A stretch of 61,631 nucleotides of DNA from Paraglaciecola chathamensis S18K6. GTDB lineage: Bacteria; Pseudomonadota; Gammaproteobacteria; Enterobacterales; Alteromonadaceae. Under the pieces are notes generated by a model. It was not told where the DNA came from and did no database searches. It saw only the letters and a program-made list of their open reading frames with translations. The stretch covers positions 1-61,631 of the forward strand of contig BAEM01000046.1 of the NCBI GenBank assembly GCA_000314955.1, written 5' to 3'. The first letter of the stretch is position 1. Each line of letters begins with the position of its first letter. A program made the position numbers and the translations under genes. Positions 61,091-61,631 of the stretch are shown piece by piece.

Positions 61091-61631
61091 TTGTAGTCAG
61101 GGATTCCGTTGGTTTTCGAATACTCGCCAAGTTATCGAATCAAATATAGAAAATATTTTCCCTATAGCTTTTAATAGCAAAGAGCATTAAATATTGGTCT
61201 CCGGGTGTATTAACATCTCTGCACAGTTCAGCAGGTGGGATACAGCTTAATAAAACCTAGGGTGGGAGTATTTATATTGACACCCATAGTAACTTATAGA
61301 GACAGCCATAGTTGTCATTCTTAGAGCCCGCAGTTTACGAAGCTTTTAAAGAAGACAGCTTTAAAGAGACAGCCATCGTTAAATCTATACAGCTTTAAAG
61401 AGACAGCCATCGTTAAATCTATACAAAATTTCGAATTAGATAGGTGTTGAGATTTTTTGTATATAGAAATGCCGCTTGATACTCAATAACTGCACTTTTG
61501 AGCTGAACAACTGAAGATTTTTTATGAAATTTTGAGTGTTGAGAAAGGAATTCATATGGAATGATGAAGTTATAGGCAAGCGCTCGTGTCACAAGCTGTG
61601 CATTAGGTGTATTTGTTGAGATTAGTTGAAG
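61091..61631. repeat. Repeat-rich right end with a 34-bp tandem duplication
   Basis: A 34-bp unit starting at 61355 and again at 61389 is repeated exactly (it contains AGCTTTAAAGAGACAGCCAT and CGTTAAATCTATAC). Related GAGACAGCCAT words occur earlier at about 61299-61310. No gene is seen to the window end. Confidence 0.7.

Overview
The window looks like part of the chromosome of a marine gammaproteobacterium, probably in the Alteromonadales (Paraglaciecola/Glaciecola/Alteromonas-like). This is inferred from moderate GC content, two TonB-dependent receptors, PEP-CTERM surface proteins, a lipid A acyltransferase of gammaproteobacterial type, and integron cassettes with VCR-like GTTATGC/GTTATGT boxes. 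No rRNA, tRNA or CRISPR array was seen. The first gene is cut by the left edge.

Layout. (1) 1-3070: a large secreted PPC/PKD-repeat protein ending in a dockerin-like module, followed by a small cohesin-like protein with a PEP-CTERM tail. A second pair in the same gene order, with an IgGFc-binding-like protein as the dockerin bearer, lies on the minus strand at 33096-30576. (2) 3171-5444: a membrane-anchored HTH/TPR regulator. (3) 5717-30438: a long catabolic region. It holds a DUF1330/nitrilase-like/aldehyde dehydrogenase operon; a GntR-YciI-MFS operon divergent from a PrpD-PrpD-CoA ligase-amidase operon; a second GntR gene divergent from an FAD oxidase-alpha/beta hydrolase-LeuC-like-LeuD-like operon; a CaiB/BaiF CoA-transferase; and an HMG-CoA-lyase-like/AhpD-like/GST/oxidoreductase run. 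(4) 33851-40903: a TonB receptor and accessory genes (alpha/beta hydrolase-like, lipocalin-like, VOC, enoyl-CoA hydratase-like, PaaI thioesterase, DUF1838). (5) 40904-47165: an accessory island. It opens with 24-bp repeats and a field of small hairpins, then holds an integron cassette array with no integrase in view (CALIN type). Five cassettes are visible, and an IS10-like element has broken the fourth attC. (6) 47166-55961: DUF3750 lipoprotein, a cysteine hydrolase plus two PuuE-like deacetylase-fold proteins, a methyltransferase operon, a second TonB receptor and a DUF6314 protein. (7) 56046-61631: DMT transporter, YHYH lipoprotein and partner, LpxL/M-type acyltransferase, a small unknown gene, and a repeat-rich end.

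How the genes may work together (inference). TonB receptors import a substrate; CoA ligase, CoA-transferase, aconitase-family hydratase, PrpD proteins, enoyl-CoA-hydratase-like and HMG-CoA-lyase-like proteins process branched acids or acyl-CoAs; amidase and cysteine hydrolase suggest a nitrogen-containing substrate; two HutC-type GntR regulators would give substrate control. The substrate cannot be named from sequence. Three hydrolase-fold proteins in this region lack the expected catalytic nucleophile.

The two most novel-looking systems are the duplicated cohesin(PEP-CTERM)/Cys-framed dockerin pairs and the orphan cassette array carrying small membrane proteins, a P-loop kinase and a degenerate-HNH/coiled-coil/transmembrane protein. 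The covarying hairpin repeats beside the array are also unexplained.
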